DNA of 64,000 nucleotides from Malania oleifera (GCF_029873635.1 NC_080421.1:35692617-35756616), one strand, 5' to 3'. Positions 35,442-47,646 are shown, numbered from the stretch's first letter. Notes: generated by a model from the sequence alone, not told the origin. Numbers and translations: made by a program.

Positions 35442-37008
35442 TGTAATAACCCGAACCGAGAAAATAAAATAAAAATAAGTAAAGAGAAAAAATATTTAAA
35501 AAATGGCATCAAATAGGGACTCATTGACGAACTTGTTTTCTTCGTCGATGAACGTCCTTTTTGGTCTTGTTGATGAATACACGTGTCTCGTTAATGAGGA
35601 ACTATTGAGAGCTAGGTATTTCAGGTTTTTAAGGCTTTGTCAACGAACACATTTTTTTCATCGACGAATGTCCTTCTGTGGCTCGTCGACGAGTCTTTTC
35701 TTCTCGTTGACAAATCCACGTGGCACTGCAGCTTATAAATTGACCTTGGGTCATTTTTCTTTGAAAAATCTCTCTTCTCTCATTTTATATCTCTAGGGCT
35801 ACAACCCCTCCCCCTTCTCTCTTCAATTTCGGCCCGGATTCAGCCCGAATCGACAATCGGAAACCACCACAAGGTTCTTGGGGCAATTCTTTTCAAGTTA
35901 GCAGGAGCAAAATCTTGATTTGGAGTTCTTGGGCACTAGTCCAAAACTAGGGTAGGGGAGTTATTTTTTAGATTTATTAATTATTTAACGGTATGGGCTT
36001 GGAAATATTAAAATATTAGGCATTCTGGGGTTGAATTAACTAAGTTTGGATTTTTCGAATACAAGGTCTTGTTTTCCATTCGATTTAGGCAGAATTTCGA
36101 GGAACATGTAAGCAGAAATAAAATATACCAAGCTTTATTTTAATTTGAACCGGTTACCTTTGAGTATAAAAGTCGTATAATTATAGTATGATTTTCTCCA
36201 TAATTTAGCAATTGAAAATAATCATTTTTGATTATTATATATATATGTTTGGAAAAATTGTGTGGCATGATAAAATTCTTTATAATTAACTGGATGTTAA
36301 TAACTATTGGTTGAGAATATTGTTGCTTGTGAATAATGTTTAGTTGAGAATGTTTGATTGTCAATATTGCTTAATTGAGAATACTGTCTAGTGGTGATTA
36401 ATGTTATAAATGTTTGGGATGTGTAATGTGGTCCATGTAAATTGCGATATAGTATTGGTAGTGGTATGACGAGGTCGTTATATGGTCAATTATATAAAGG
36501 GGGTAAAACGTTGGCAGTTGAATGAGGAGTTCGTTTTACCAATTTACTATGAACAGGGTTGTGTATGTGGAATGGTAACCTATGTGGTTGCGTATCCTAT
36601 GTGGATATAGACCCTGTGTGGGTGTGAATGAAGTGCATGGTATCCTGTGTGGACGTGATTGGAAGGTACTGTGTCTTATGTGGATGATTGATGTGGAATG
36701 TGATGGATATTGGATTGTGTGTGAATATTGATATTTGAATTTAATTGCACAAATATTTATGGCAAAGTAAATCTCTCTGTCTGAGGGCTTACTGTGAAAG
36801 GTGAGTGCCCTGATCGGTATCAGTTGTAGCCATACCCGAATCAAAGGAAACGGTTACAAACGGTATTAGAGTAGAGGGAAGGTACATGTATGGGCGCGTA
36901 TTCTTCCCAATCCTAGGGAACTTTTGCTATAAGTATTGGATTGTTTGTGTGACTACAGTCTTTATGTGCCTTGCAGGATTTTGTTGAATAATTGATGAGT
37001 TCTTTTAG

Positions 37009-37063
<55 letters not shown>

Positions 37064-37422
37064 CTCTTCTACCACACACTGTTAAAGTTATTTCTTCCTT
37101 ACTGAGTGGTATCTCACCTTGGCATATTATTATCATTTTTAGGTTCTTCAGGTGATCAAGCTTAGAAGGCTCCGAGGACAGGGTTAGTGTTTGGTAATTT
37201 TGAGAGGTGGGAAGAACAATTATATGTACAATTTATGTTTTTATATTTCCTCGGTGATGTAATATGGAGAATTTGTTATACTCCTGTTTGGGTTGTATAT
37301 ATGGTATTTCATTTGACGTAGTTATATATTATTTTTGCTACATGTATGTTAGATGTTCTATCAAAGGCGGTGAGTGGTATCATCACACCCTAGGTCCCAC
37401 CTGGCGAGTTCGGGGCGTGACG
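35442..37422 (+). repeat. 3' LTR of the gag-only gypsy element
   Basis: 1981 bp, collinear with the 5' LTR at roughly nine bases in ten where compared. It carries the 12-bp palindrome CTCGTCGACGAG at 35682-35693 and a TA microsatellite at 37012-37058 that is short in the 5' copy. The terminal dinucleotide has changed to CG. Confidence 0.9.
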
Positions 37423-38177
37423 ATGGAACGGGACTAAAACCACATTGCACAAGATTATGCTTCTTGAGCAAGTTGGAATTGGGAATAATTCCATGGCGGG
37501 CCCTGCCTTGGAGCTCTTCAAGGATGGCTTGCTCCATAGGAGACAAAGTAGAGAGTGTTTGGCGCTGTTGGGCTGAAAAGATCGGTAGAGTTAGATGTGG
37601 AGCAGGATGAATGAAAATACAAAAGGGAAGATAGGATAAAAGATATCACCATCAAGAGGGGTTGAACATATGCAGGGCCCATGGAAGTTTAGCTCCTCAA
37701 AAGAAAACAAGAACCTATGCTTCCAGTCATGGATAGATGAAACATCGAGAGTAAACAACTTGAACTCTAGGAGGTAGTTGAAATAAAGCACCTCATTCTC
37801 TATAGAGTGCTTCCTTATCTAATGGCAGGACCGAAATAACACAAGTGAAGGATGGTAGCCCTTTCGGATGAAGAGAATTGCAAAGCATAACATGGTAAGA
37901 TAGTCAATTGACAAGGAGACATGTTATAAAATCACAAGACATTAGATATAAATGGGTGAAAGGGTAACCTAAGCCTAGTATTGAAATAGTCTACATATAA
38001 ACAGACCTCGTTTGAATCGAGTTGAAGGGCTGATTCTACGGTACTAGGCAACCTGAGATGGACAATGTATAGAATGAAATATGAACGATGCAGGTCCAAC
38101 AAATCGTCATGGATAAGGCAAGATCTAGTGTTACTTATGCTAACTACTGTTGAAGATTGGGCTTCAGAGGTGTCCAT
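37423..38177 (-). pseudogene. Tat antisense ORF, main part (putative gypsy-type transposon domain)
   Basis: On minus, an ATG at 38177 follows a TTTTTGCTTAG acceptor-like site and opens MDTSEAQSSTVVSISN. It continues to LRLPSTVESALQLDSNEVCL and then YVDYFNTRLRLPFHPFISNVL. After a stop or frame change come FKLFTLDVSSIHDWKHRFLF and SMGPAY-type text, then MSPMEQAILEELQGRARH. The LRLPFHPF stretch and the following Trp/Lys/Arg/Phe motif are typical of the domain known as putative gypsy type transposon (PF04195-like), which often lies antisense in Tat elements. Function is unknown. The gypsy element at 31737-37422 interrupts it, and further pieces lie at 30800-31731. Confidence 0.6.
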
Positions 38178-38322
38178 CCTAAGCAAAAAGGGGGCTTCTA
38201 AAAGAAGGTAGACAAAAATAACTTTTACTCTTATTGACTAAAGATAAAAAAGCCACCCTTTAGCAAACTTTTGAAGAACATGAGAAGAACACGAAGAACA
38301 TGTGAAGAATGTGTGAAGAACA
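38178..38322. other. Tat element DNA left of the next solo LTR
   Basis: A short stretch with an imperfect GAAGAACA/GTGAAGAA repeat. The last five bases (GAACA) are the TSD of the solo LTR that follows. Confidence 0.6.
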
Positions 38323-40645
38323 TGTTGGCCTTACAAGGCTCAACATCTTGTTTTGATGCTAACAAACAAGTAAAACTTAACATGCTTTGTTTAAGTGATG
38401 TATTTTCAGGACTCAATGATGAATGCAAGGTTAAAGAATTCAGGAAAACTTATATTTCAAAGAATGATGATTTATATCAAGCTTGAAGCATGGATTCAAA
38501 AATGAATTTAAAGATAAATTTTTAAGATCATGAGATCATGAGGATTAATGAGAACTTTATGAAAGCTCAAAGAATGATGAAGCAAGCATAAAGACCTCAA
38601 GGAATTCAAGAATTGAAAATTTGAAGGAGTTTATAGGAAATTTCATGTAAGTACTTCAAATAATTTCAATATGGATACATGAAGCTCTTAGGTTAATTTA
38701 TTGGAACTAGATACCTTTAAAAATACTTGGAAATTATTTTTATAAGATCAAAAATTATTTCAAAAAGGTTAGAATCATTTTTGGAATGAAAAGCATCAAA
38801 AAAAGGATTTTCAAAATGATGATAATTTTTCTACATCTGCATTGAGGTGCATTTTTCCCTATCAAAAACTCTTTGTTTTAAACAGTGTTCAACATTAAAG
38901 TTGTAAGAGTTTCTCTTAGCTTTCATTTGAAACCAAGATCATCAAATTTGGAGTTATATATAAAAAGTTATAACTAAAAAATAGAAGGGTACTCGAAGCT
39001 GACAGCAGCATGTGTGCATGCCAGGCGACTGCTTGAACAGGACAGGCGCCTGCGTGAACATGATAGGCGACTACCTTAGTTCTGGCAGGCAACTGCCAAG
39101 CTACTGCCCCTGCTGTTCCTTTAAATAATTTCATGGCAGACGACTGGCGGAATGGGCAGGCGACTGCCACGCGGCTGTTTTGATTTTTTCTCATAATGGT
39201 CAAATTTTTAAATAAGGTTATTTATGGCTAGAAATTTATGGAAACTTGGGGGATATTTCAAAACATTTGGGGACCAATTTATTCACCTTTTAAATTCTAT
39301 AAATAAGCCTCAAATATTATTGAATCATACGATCAAGAATTCAAATTCAGCCAAAATTCAAAATCTCTCTCAAATTGCTGTAAAATTTTCAGGGCTCTCT
39401 CTTGATCTCAATATGCACGAAACTTACTGAGTTCTTGTTGATTTTTCTCACCAAGTTTGTGCTACAATTCTGAAATCTTTCATTCATTGAAAGAATTAAA
39501 TTGGTGATATACTTCCTTGAGCTTCAATTTGAATATTCATATTGTTATTTACTTTGAAGTATATAGTTCTGAATTTTTGTACTAATAAGCTCTTTTAGGA
39601 GCAAATTATTTGTACACAAATATTTGATTTGTTTCTTGTAGATTGACGATTCCAAGGGTTGTTTGGATTGTTGGCTAAGCAAGGGGATATGGCTTAGAGA
39701 GGTGGGCTCTAGCCTATGTAAGGAGTGACCGGACGAGGGGATATTGTTTGGAGAAGGCAGGCTCTAGCCTCAACCAAAGAGTATTGTAAAGGTTTGTTCC
39801 ACCCGTCAACTGAACAAGTTTAGTAATCCTTTGGGGGTTTGCCAAAGGCGAGGACGTAGGCTGGGTATAAGCCGAACCTCGTAAAAATCTCCGTCTCACT
39901 CTCTTTTTCCCTATTCTTTATTTTCCATACATATTTAAATTGCGTGGATGATTTAAATTGAAAATCAAATATACTACGCATATTTGGAAATCAAGTAAAC
40001 TTAAAGATTAATTTTGATTTGGGTTGCGGAAACCGAAAGGGAGTACGTTGGTGAAACCATATCTTGCGGAAACCATACGGGAGTACGTTTCTTGTTTAAA
40101 CACTCAAAGATAAATTAACTGAAAGTTTATTTGAGTTTTGAATATTTGGAAAGAGTGATTGAATGTTGTATTGAACATCATATTAAGAAAATCCATATAT
40201 ACAGGGCTTGATTAAAATTTATATCTAGGGCTGACTACAAAAGCTTTATTGCGTTTGTGAAAGGATTGTTGAATATTTAAATTACATTCTTCACAAGGTT
40301 TTCAAATTCATAATCATGGGGCTTATATAAGAAAACAAAGAATCTCAAGATCTTATATTACCAAAGTACTAAATACTTTATATCTTGGTTTGATTGTTTG
40401 ATGTTTAACTTGTACATGGCAAATAAATTGATTGTTTGGTTTGAAGATTGTGTTTAATTGATTGGTTGTTTAATTGTGTTATTGATTGGATAAAAGAACT
40501 AAGTTCTTGTGTGATTGGTGAAATTAAACAAACAAGTTAAAGAATTGATTAAGTGTTTAAAGAAGTTAAGGATTCTTAAAAGAAGTTAAAAGAAATTTTT
40601 AAAAGCCAATTCACCCCCCCTCTTGGGAAGCTATTCCTAATTTCA
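38323..40645 (+). mobile_element. Sirevirus-type solo LTR
   Basis: 2323 bp from TGTTGGCC to CCTAATTTCA, with a perfect TSD, GAACA (38318-38322 and 40646-40650). Motifs CAGGCGACTGC and CAGGCGCCTGCG cluster at 39000-39175, upstream of TATAAATAAG (39299). The block GAGGACGTAGGCTGGG, then GCCGAACCTCGTAAAAA, lies at 39848-39888. It is the same family as the inverted copy at 15185-17389. Confidence 0.93.
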
Positions 40646-40840
40646 GAACATATAAGGAAAATGCCGAAAGATTTGAAAAGAGTGATGCATACAAAATAAA
40701 AAGTATGTTGAGCAAAAGAATAGAGAATAAAGATGAAAGGGAAAAAGGGTGTACCTAAGTGCAAAAAACTTTCGTTGGAGACAAGGAAAGAACGAATGGG
40801 AGAAGACCCTTAATAAAACAAAGTTGGCATGAAAATGAAT
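40646..40840. other. Tat element DNA between two insertions
   Basis: About 190 bases with no recognised domain. It probably belongs to the region 5' of the antisense ORF. The last five bases (TGAAT) are the left TSD of the next element. Confidence 0.5.
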
Positions 40841-42945
40841 TGTAGGCCTTACAAGATTTAAAATCTTGTTTTGATGATAAAAAATCAGAGGAATTTAACA
40901 TATTTGGTTAAATGATGATATTTTAGGACTCAAGTATGTGAATACAAGGTCAAGTGCGCACGAGGATTATTGAAAGCTTATACTCCAAAGAAAAAAGATC
41001 CCATAAAGCTTATACTATTAAAGCATGGATTCAAAGATGATTTGATGAAGCTTAAAGTGAATTGAAGTTGAAAGTCTAGATAGACTCAAGAGATGGAAAA
41101 ACATGAAGATTTAAGTGCTTAGAATGTCAAAGTCTTAAGAAGTCTTTATGTAAGTACTTCAAGCGATTTCAATATGGATGCATGAAATTCTTAAGTTAAT
41201 TTCTTGGACCTAGATACCTTTTAAAATACCTAAAAAATATTTTATAAGGTCAAAGTTATTTCAAAAAGGTTTAAATTATTTTTGGAATGAAAAACACCAA
41301 AACAAGATTTTCCAAATTTTGTTATTTTTTCTATATCCGCATTGATGTGCATGTTTCTATATCAAACACTCCTTATCCTAAACTCTTTTCAATAGGAAAG
41401 TTGTGGGATTTTCCATTAGCTTTCTGTTGATACCAAGAACGTCTAATTTGAAATTGTATAGAAAACATTATGACCAAAATACTAAAGGGTGGTCGAAGTT
41501 GTCAAGCGGTTGACTATATCTGTTCAAGCGATTGAATATAGACAGAACCAGGTCAGGTGACTGACTCATCAAGCTCAGGTGACTGAACCTATATTGTTTT
41601 AGAAATATGTTGATTTAAAAAGATCCAGATGATCGACCCCTTAAGTCTAGGCATTTGACCCTTTGAAATTCAGATTTTTAAAACTAACGGGAAGTTTCCA
41701 AAATTGAGTTTTTGAATTCTAAACGTTATGAAAACTTGGGAAACACTCCAAGTCACTTCGGGAACACGAAATGCATTTTATAAAATCTATAAATACCCCT
41801 AAAGATATAGGATTTTATGCATAAAAAATTAATAAATCAACTATTGTTCAAATTCTTCCACATTCAAAGAGTTCTTGCTGAGCATACTTTGCTGAAAGCT
41901 ATTGCTAATTTATTGAATTAAGGCTTGAGGTTCCTATGCTTAAATTGAGATTTTTCAAATCTAAAGAACCCCGGTGATATGTTTTTAAGCTTCATCTATT
42001 TATATTGATTAATTGCTGAAGTATAGTGTGCTATAACTTGTACTAATCAGCTATTGTAGAGAGTGTCTTTGTACACCAAATTTGTTCTTGTTTTTCTAGA
42101 CGGTTCAGGATTGTTGAACCGTTGTACCGAGCGTGGGGTATCATTTGGAGAGGGGGCTTCACCCTAGTTGAAAGAGGGATTGTAAAAGGTTGCTCCTACC
42201 CGTAAAGGAGTGGTATGTGGAATCCTTAGGTGTGTTGCCTAAGGTGACGATGTCAGGGGTATAGCCGAACCTCTTAAAAAATTCGGTCTCACTCTCTTCC
42301 CTAATCTTTTATTGTTTGTATATATAAATTGCGTGAATGCTTATTTAAGTGTTGGAAATTAATTTTATTGAGATTGCGGAAACTTTAAGTAAAGGGAGTA
42401 CGCTGATTGATCTTTTGTAGAAACCTTAAAGGGAGTACGTTGATTAATTGTTTGCGGAAACGTTGATTAAAGGAAGTGTATTGATTAATACCAAAGCTTA
42501 TTAACATATTAATTGGTTGCATATTTCATGTTACATATTTAACATCAATATTTGAGTTTTGGAAGCTTGGTTGAATTTTCTATTGTGTTTCATATTGAAG
42601 AAATCAAGCCTTCCTTGTTTATAAAGGTTATTCATTAGTTATATATATTTAAGCTCAAGTCTAAATCTGAATATTGGAAGCATTGCTGAAATTGCTGTAT
42701 GGTTTCATATTGAGAAAGCTTATATTGATTTATTAGATTGAGTTGTTGGATGTGCTAAGGAACTTGAAAGAAGTATTCATATTGGAATTCTCATTCATAA
42801 AGATTTACAACTAAATTAATTTTTCGATGAGCTTGTGATTGTAAATCAACTTTGCATGTGTTAAGAAAGAATTAACTAAAGAGGGTATAAAGAAATTTTA
42901 AAATTGCAATTCATCCCCTCTCTTAGGAATACACCTTCCTTTTCA
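40841..42945 (+). repeat. 5' LTR of the gag-only Sirevirus
   Basis: It carries the U3 motif cluster at 41500-41660 (GTCAGGTGACTGACTC, CAAGCGATTGA), TATAAATACCCC at 41798 and a diverged ACGATGTCAGG/GAACCTC block near 42246-42280. One G-to-A change alters the usual TGTTGG start to TGTAGG. Confidence 0.92.
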
Positions 42946-42947
42946 AT

Positions 42948-42959
42948 TGGTATCAAAGT
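42948..42959 (+). promoter_or_regulatory. Primer-binding site of the gag-only Sirevirus
   Basis: TGGTATCAAAGT lies two bases after the LTR. It is the initiator tRNA-Met complement with mismatches. Confidence 0.85.
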
Positions 42960-43003
42960 GGGGTTGTAGTAAGTCTTAACCTAGAAGCTACACAAAGATC
43001 CTT

Positions 43004-43885
43004 ATGGCACACCTAGGTGTATCTCCCTTTGTCGAGGGTCAATCCTCTTATAGACCACCCCTCTTTTGTGGTGTAAATTACACCTTTTGGAAACAAAAGA
43101 ATGAGAATCTATTTACAAACTATGGATTGAAAAGTTTGGAAAGTTGTCACACATGGTGATCTTTTCCCTACCAAAAAACATAGACAACAAAGAAATACCT
43201 AAAGAGGAAAAAGAGATGACCGATAATGACCATAAGATGTTGCAGGTAAATTCAAGTGCTATGAATGCTCTATATTGTGCTCTTGATGTAAATGAATTCA
43301 ATAGGGTTATGACATGTAAATCAGCTAAAGAAATATGAGATAAAATAGAGAATGAAAAGGTGATGAAAGAATTGGAATATCTAAGATCCCAAACTTCCAT
43401 TGATAATGAGAAAGATCTATATATTTCTGAACTAGAAAACAAAATCAGCAAAATGTCTAAAAATCAAGAAAAGGGTAAAAATATACAAAACTCAAAAATC
43501 TGTGATCTTAAGAAAAAAATTGAGGATCAAGCCAAAATCATCTATAACTTTAGTAGAGGAAAGGAAAATCTTGATAAAATGATTGGCGCACAAAGAATGT
43601 CCTTGAATAAAGAAGGCATAAGATTCAATGGAATTGAGAATACAAGGAAAAAGAACCTCTACATGGGGTACTTTGCAAAAGCCTCCGAAAATTATGCTAG
43701 CACCTCCTCAAATGATTACACACATTACACACATACCACATGTTTTCTATGTAAGGAGAAATGACACATTAAGTTTGAATGTCCATTAAAAAGAAAGAGT
43801 GCAAAAATCAGACAAGTTTGGAGAATAAAAGAATCAACTCTTGTTAAACCATGCGGACCCAAGAAAGTATTGATACCTAGATAAA
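43004..43885 (+). pseudogene. gag: Gag of the gag-only Sirevirus (decayed)
   Basis: The ATG at 43004 opens MAHLGVSPFVEGQSSYRPPL then YTFWKQK, followed by frame changes. The middle part (NSSAMNALYCALDVNEFNRV, then CKSAKE) jumps to a coiled-coil-like stretch. The zinc knuckle reads CFLCKEK-HIKFEC at 43741-43782, with Gly changed to a stop. It ends near KKVLIPR. Like the gag at 8856 it lacks the usual core after the CKSAKEI segment, so the deletion may predate both copies or have happened twice. Confidence 0.8.
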
Positions 43886-45407
43886 AAGTCTAGTTCACAA
43901 ACTAAGGACTCTAAAGATATTAGGATTAGTCATTCCCTTTTTAGAAACTAAGAAAGCTAAATCTATACTAAAATGAAAAGGGATGCCTCCATAGCATATA
44001 AGATTCAAGATAGCCAATTCAAATATAAGAAGAAAATCTCTCTTTGTTCAATATATGGAAAGCTAATTAATCCAATTTCATACAAGGATATTGAACTAGT
44101 TGAAATGGAAAATCTTATAGAAGAGTTTATGAGCTTATTGATGGCTATAACATTGAAACAAATGAATACAAGAATGGTAGTGTTGGCCACAAAACAAGAA
44201 AGCTTGGATTGTACAAGGCTTAACTTAGAAAGTATTGAGATTTGAAAAGCCATATGATTTGTGGTATTCATATGCAAAAGAATTATCTGAAATCAAAAGA
44301 AAGAAAATTTGAAGCAAATTGAGCTTATTGCATAAGAATTTCAAATAAGGAATAAATATAAGTGTTTGAAGAAAGCATGAGTATGAGCATACAAATCTAA
44401 TGATAATACAAGATGCATATATATATATATTGAAACCAAACACTAAGCTAGGTTCAAATATTATTTTGTTGTGCTTTGTTCTTTTATTTGTTTTTCTCTT
44501 GACCATCTTAGTTCACATACTAATGTTGGATTATGTTATATATTTTTTGGCATAATGAATAATGGATGACCATGTTTTGATTGAAATATATGCTGACTTA
44601 TGGACGTTATTATTGTGATCTAAATGCGGAATTTTTTTTGGTCCATAGCACTTTTTCAAAGTATTAATTTCGGTTTATTTTCTTGTTGATATAAAAAGGG
44701 GGAGAAAATTTAGCAAAACTGAATGTAAGCAAACTAAGTATGAGCATGGCATGATAAATTCAAAAGCATGATTGATAATCTTAACACCTTCATGAATACA
44801 TAGTTTATACTTCATGAATGAAATTCTAAATTTATTGAATATGAAATACATTTCATTCAAGGAGAGTTAGATTTATTATGTAATGATATCATGACTTATG
44901 GAAATTACTGAAAAATCTAATATAAAATCATTTGTGTTTTATCATGTTATTTTAGGGACTTATGTCTATCTTTTTATACATGATGAAGGCAAAGTTTCTG
45001 TTTTGTGCCTTCATTTGACATATACTTTTTCTTATGGTTTGCTCTTTGTCTTAGCATTTATATATTTTTCTTGATATCTTACTCTTTTTGATTGATGTCA
45101 AAAGGGGGAGAAGTTTTGGGTAAAAATTGAGCATGACACTAGCATGCATACCTAAGCATGTATATGACTCAACTATGAAATGATGTATATGAGCATGATA
45201 ATTGACCTTGAATTATTACATGATGTGATATTAAGCTAATATTGATATATGAGAACAATATTGAAATTGATTGTGAATTCTGATATGCTTATGGAGATTG
45301 ATCTTGATATTGTAAATACTGTTAAGTTGATGCTTATTGTAAGGGGAAGCCTTTTTAAGGCTTACTCATTTCTGCTCTTTGTTTGTCATCATAAAAAAGG
45401 GGGAGAT
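43886..45407 (+). other. 3' untranslated region of the gag-only Sirevirus
   Basis: Non-coding apart from a 90-codon ORF (43973-44245) without a known domain. Purine tracts AAAAAGGGGGAGAAAA (44694-44709), CAAAAGGGGGAGAAG (45100-45114) and AAAAAAGGGGGAGA (45393-45406) occur. Only the last abuts the LTR. Similar tracts lie in the 3' region of the full-length element at 22345 and 22958. Confidence 0.75.
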
Positions 45408-47545
45408 TGTTGGCCTTACAAGACTTAAAATCTTGTTTTGATGATAACAAATCAAAGGAACTTAACCTACATGGTTAAGTGATGATATTTCAGGACTCCA
45501 GTATATGAAAATAAGGTCAAGTGCACACAAGGATTATTGAAAGCTTATACTCCAAAGAAAGAAGATCTCATAAAGCTTATACTATTAAAGCATGGATTCA
45601 AATATGATTTGATGAAACTTAAAGTGAATTGAAGTTGGAAGTCAAGATAGACTCAAGATATGGAAAAGCATGAAGACTTAAGTGCTTAGAATGACAAAGT
45701 CTTAAGAAGTCTTTATGTAAGTAATTCAAGCAATTTCAATATGGATGCATGAAACTCTTAGGTTAATTTCCTAGACCTAGATACCTTTTAAAATACTTGG
45801 AAAATATTTTTATAAGGTCAAAAGTTATTTCAAAAAGGTTAAAATTATTTTTGAAATGAAAAGCACCAAAACAGGATTTTCCAAATTCTGTTATTTTTTC
45901 TATATCCGCATTGATGTACACTTTTCTCTATTACAAACTCCTTATCCTAAAATGTGTTCAGCATGAGAGTTGTGGGATTTTATCTTAAATTTCTGTTGAT
46001 ATTAAGAACATTTAATTTGGAGTTGTATATAAAACTTTATGACCAAAAGACTAAAGGGTGGTCGAAGCTGTCAAGCGGTTGACTATATCTGTTCAGACGA
46101 CTGAACACAGACAGAACCAGGTCAGGCGACTGACCCATCATGCTCAAGTGACTGACCCTGTGCTGTTTTAAAAATACATTGATTTAAAAAGGACCAGGCG
46201 ACTAACCCCTTAAGTCCAGGCACCTGACCCTTCGAAATTCAGATATTTAAAACTAACGGAAAGTTTCCAAAGTTGAGTTTTTGAATTCTAAACATTATGA
46301 AAACTTGGGAAACGCTCCAAGTCACTTGGGAAACACGAAATACATATTCTAAACTTTATAAATACCCCCCAAGACAAAGGATTTTATACACCAACAATTA
46401 AAAAATCAGCTGTTGTTCAAATTCTTCCACATTCAAAGAGTTCTTGCTAAGCATACTTTGCTGAAAGCTATTGCTGCGAATTTACTGAATTAAGGCTTGA
46501 GGTTCTTGTGCTTAAACTGAAATTTTCAAATATAAAGAACCCCGGTGATATATTCTTGAGCTTCATCTATTTATATTGATTAATTGCTGAAGTATAGTGT
46601 GCTATAACTTGTACTAATCAGATCTTCTAGAGAGTGTCTTTGTACACCAAATTTGTTCTTGTTTTTCTTGATGGTTCAAGATCGTTGAATCGTTGTACCG
46701 AGCGTGGGGTATCATTTAGAGAGGGGGCTCCACCCTAGTTGAAGGAGGTGTTGTAAAAGGTTGCTCTTACCCGTAAAGGAGTGTGTAAGGTTGATCCTAC
46801 CCATAAAGGAGTGGTATTGTGGAATCCTTGGTGTGTTGCCTAAGGCGAGGACGTAGGTGGGTATAACCGAACCTCGTAAAAAACTCGGTCTCGCTCTCTT
46901 CCCTATTCTTTAATTTTCTGCATATATAAATTGTGTGGATGTTTATTTAAGTGTTAGAAATTAATTTGTTATTGAAATTGTGAAAACTTTAATTAAAGGG
47001 AGTACGTTGATTGATCTTTTATGGAAACCTTAAAGGGAGTATATTTATTAATGTTTGCAGAACCCTTGATTAAAGGAAGTGTATTGATTAATACCAAAGC
47101 TCATTAACATATTAATTGGTTGCATATTTCATGTTACATATTTAAAATTAATATTTGAGTTTTGGAAGTTTGGTTGGATTTTCTATTGTGTTTCATATTG
47201 AAGAAATCAAGCCTTCCTTGTTTATAAAGGTTATTCATCAGTTATATATTTAAGCTCAAAACTAAATCTGAATATTGGAGGCATTGCTGAAATTGTTGTA
47301 TGGTTTCATATTGAGAAAACTTATATTGATTGATTAGATTGAGTTGTTGGATGTGCTAAGGATCTTGAAAGAAGTATTCAAATTGGAATTCTCATTCATA
47401 AAGGTTTACAACTAAATTAATTTTCCGCTGAACTTGTGATTGTAAATCAACTTTGCATGTGTTAAGAAAGAATTCACTAAAGAGGGTGTAAAGATATTTT
47501 AAAATCCCAATTCACCCCCCTCTGGGGAATACACCCTCCTCTTCA
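45408..47545 (+). repeat. 3' LTR of the gag-only Sirevirus
   Basis: Collinear with the 5' LTR. The U3 cluster lies at 46065-46230 (TCAGGCGACTGACCC), TATAAATACCCC at 46358 and AAGGCGAGGACGTAGG then CCGAACCTCGTAAAAAA near 46843-46882. It keeps an extra partial duplication (TGTAAGGTTGATCCTACCC) near 46785 that the 5' LTR lacks. Confidence 0.92.
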
Positions 47546-47646
47546 TGAACCTGTGGCGTGAATCCAAAAAAGGAACGAGTCACAACAAGGCTCAAATCCT
47601 AAAGAGATGTGAATCCCATAGAGGTGCAAATCACGAAGAATCAACC

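Larger units (their letters stand above)
31737..37422 (+). mobile_element. Gag-only Ty3/gypsy element (Tekay-like, non-autonomous)
   Basis: Two about 2.0-kb LTRs (31737-33754 and 35442-37422; start TGTAATAACC, end GGGCGTGACA or GACG) enclose only 1.69 kb. That interior holds a PBS-like TGTATCAGAGCT (33759-33770), a decayed gag and the purine tract AAGGAGAAGAGAA (35429-35441). No protease, RT, RNase H or integrase is present. It resembles the gag-only elements called TR-GAG. Its LTR text is related to the Tekay-type LTRs at 57095 and 60994. No clear TSD was found (GACCA versus ATGGA). It separates two parts of the Tat antisense ORF. Confidence 0.88.
40841..47545 (+). mobile_element. Gag-only Sirevirus derivative (non-autonomous)
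   Basis: The LTRs are 2105 bp (40841-42945) and 2138 bp (45408-47545), starting TGTAGGCC or TGTTGGCC and ending CTTTTCA or CTCTTCA. Flanks TGAAT and TGAAC form a TSD with one mismatch. The 2.46-kb interior has a PBS (TGGTATCAAAGT), a decayed gag and three purine tracts, but no integrase, RT, RNase H or ORF3. Mobility would have relied on proteins from a full-length relative such as the 6861-24895 type. Confidence 0.92.

Noticed and set aside
31732..37427. A TSD for the gag-only gypsy element
   Set aside because: GACCA versus ATGGA do not match. Shifting the border by a few bases does not help.
43973..44245. 90-codon ORF in the gag-only Sirevirus
   Set aside because: No recognisable domain, located in the 3' non-coding region, and not seen in the full-length element. 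It is kept as part of the untranslated region.
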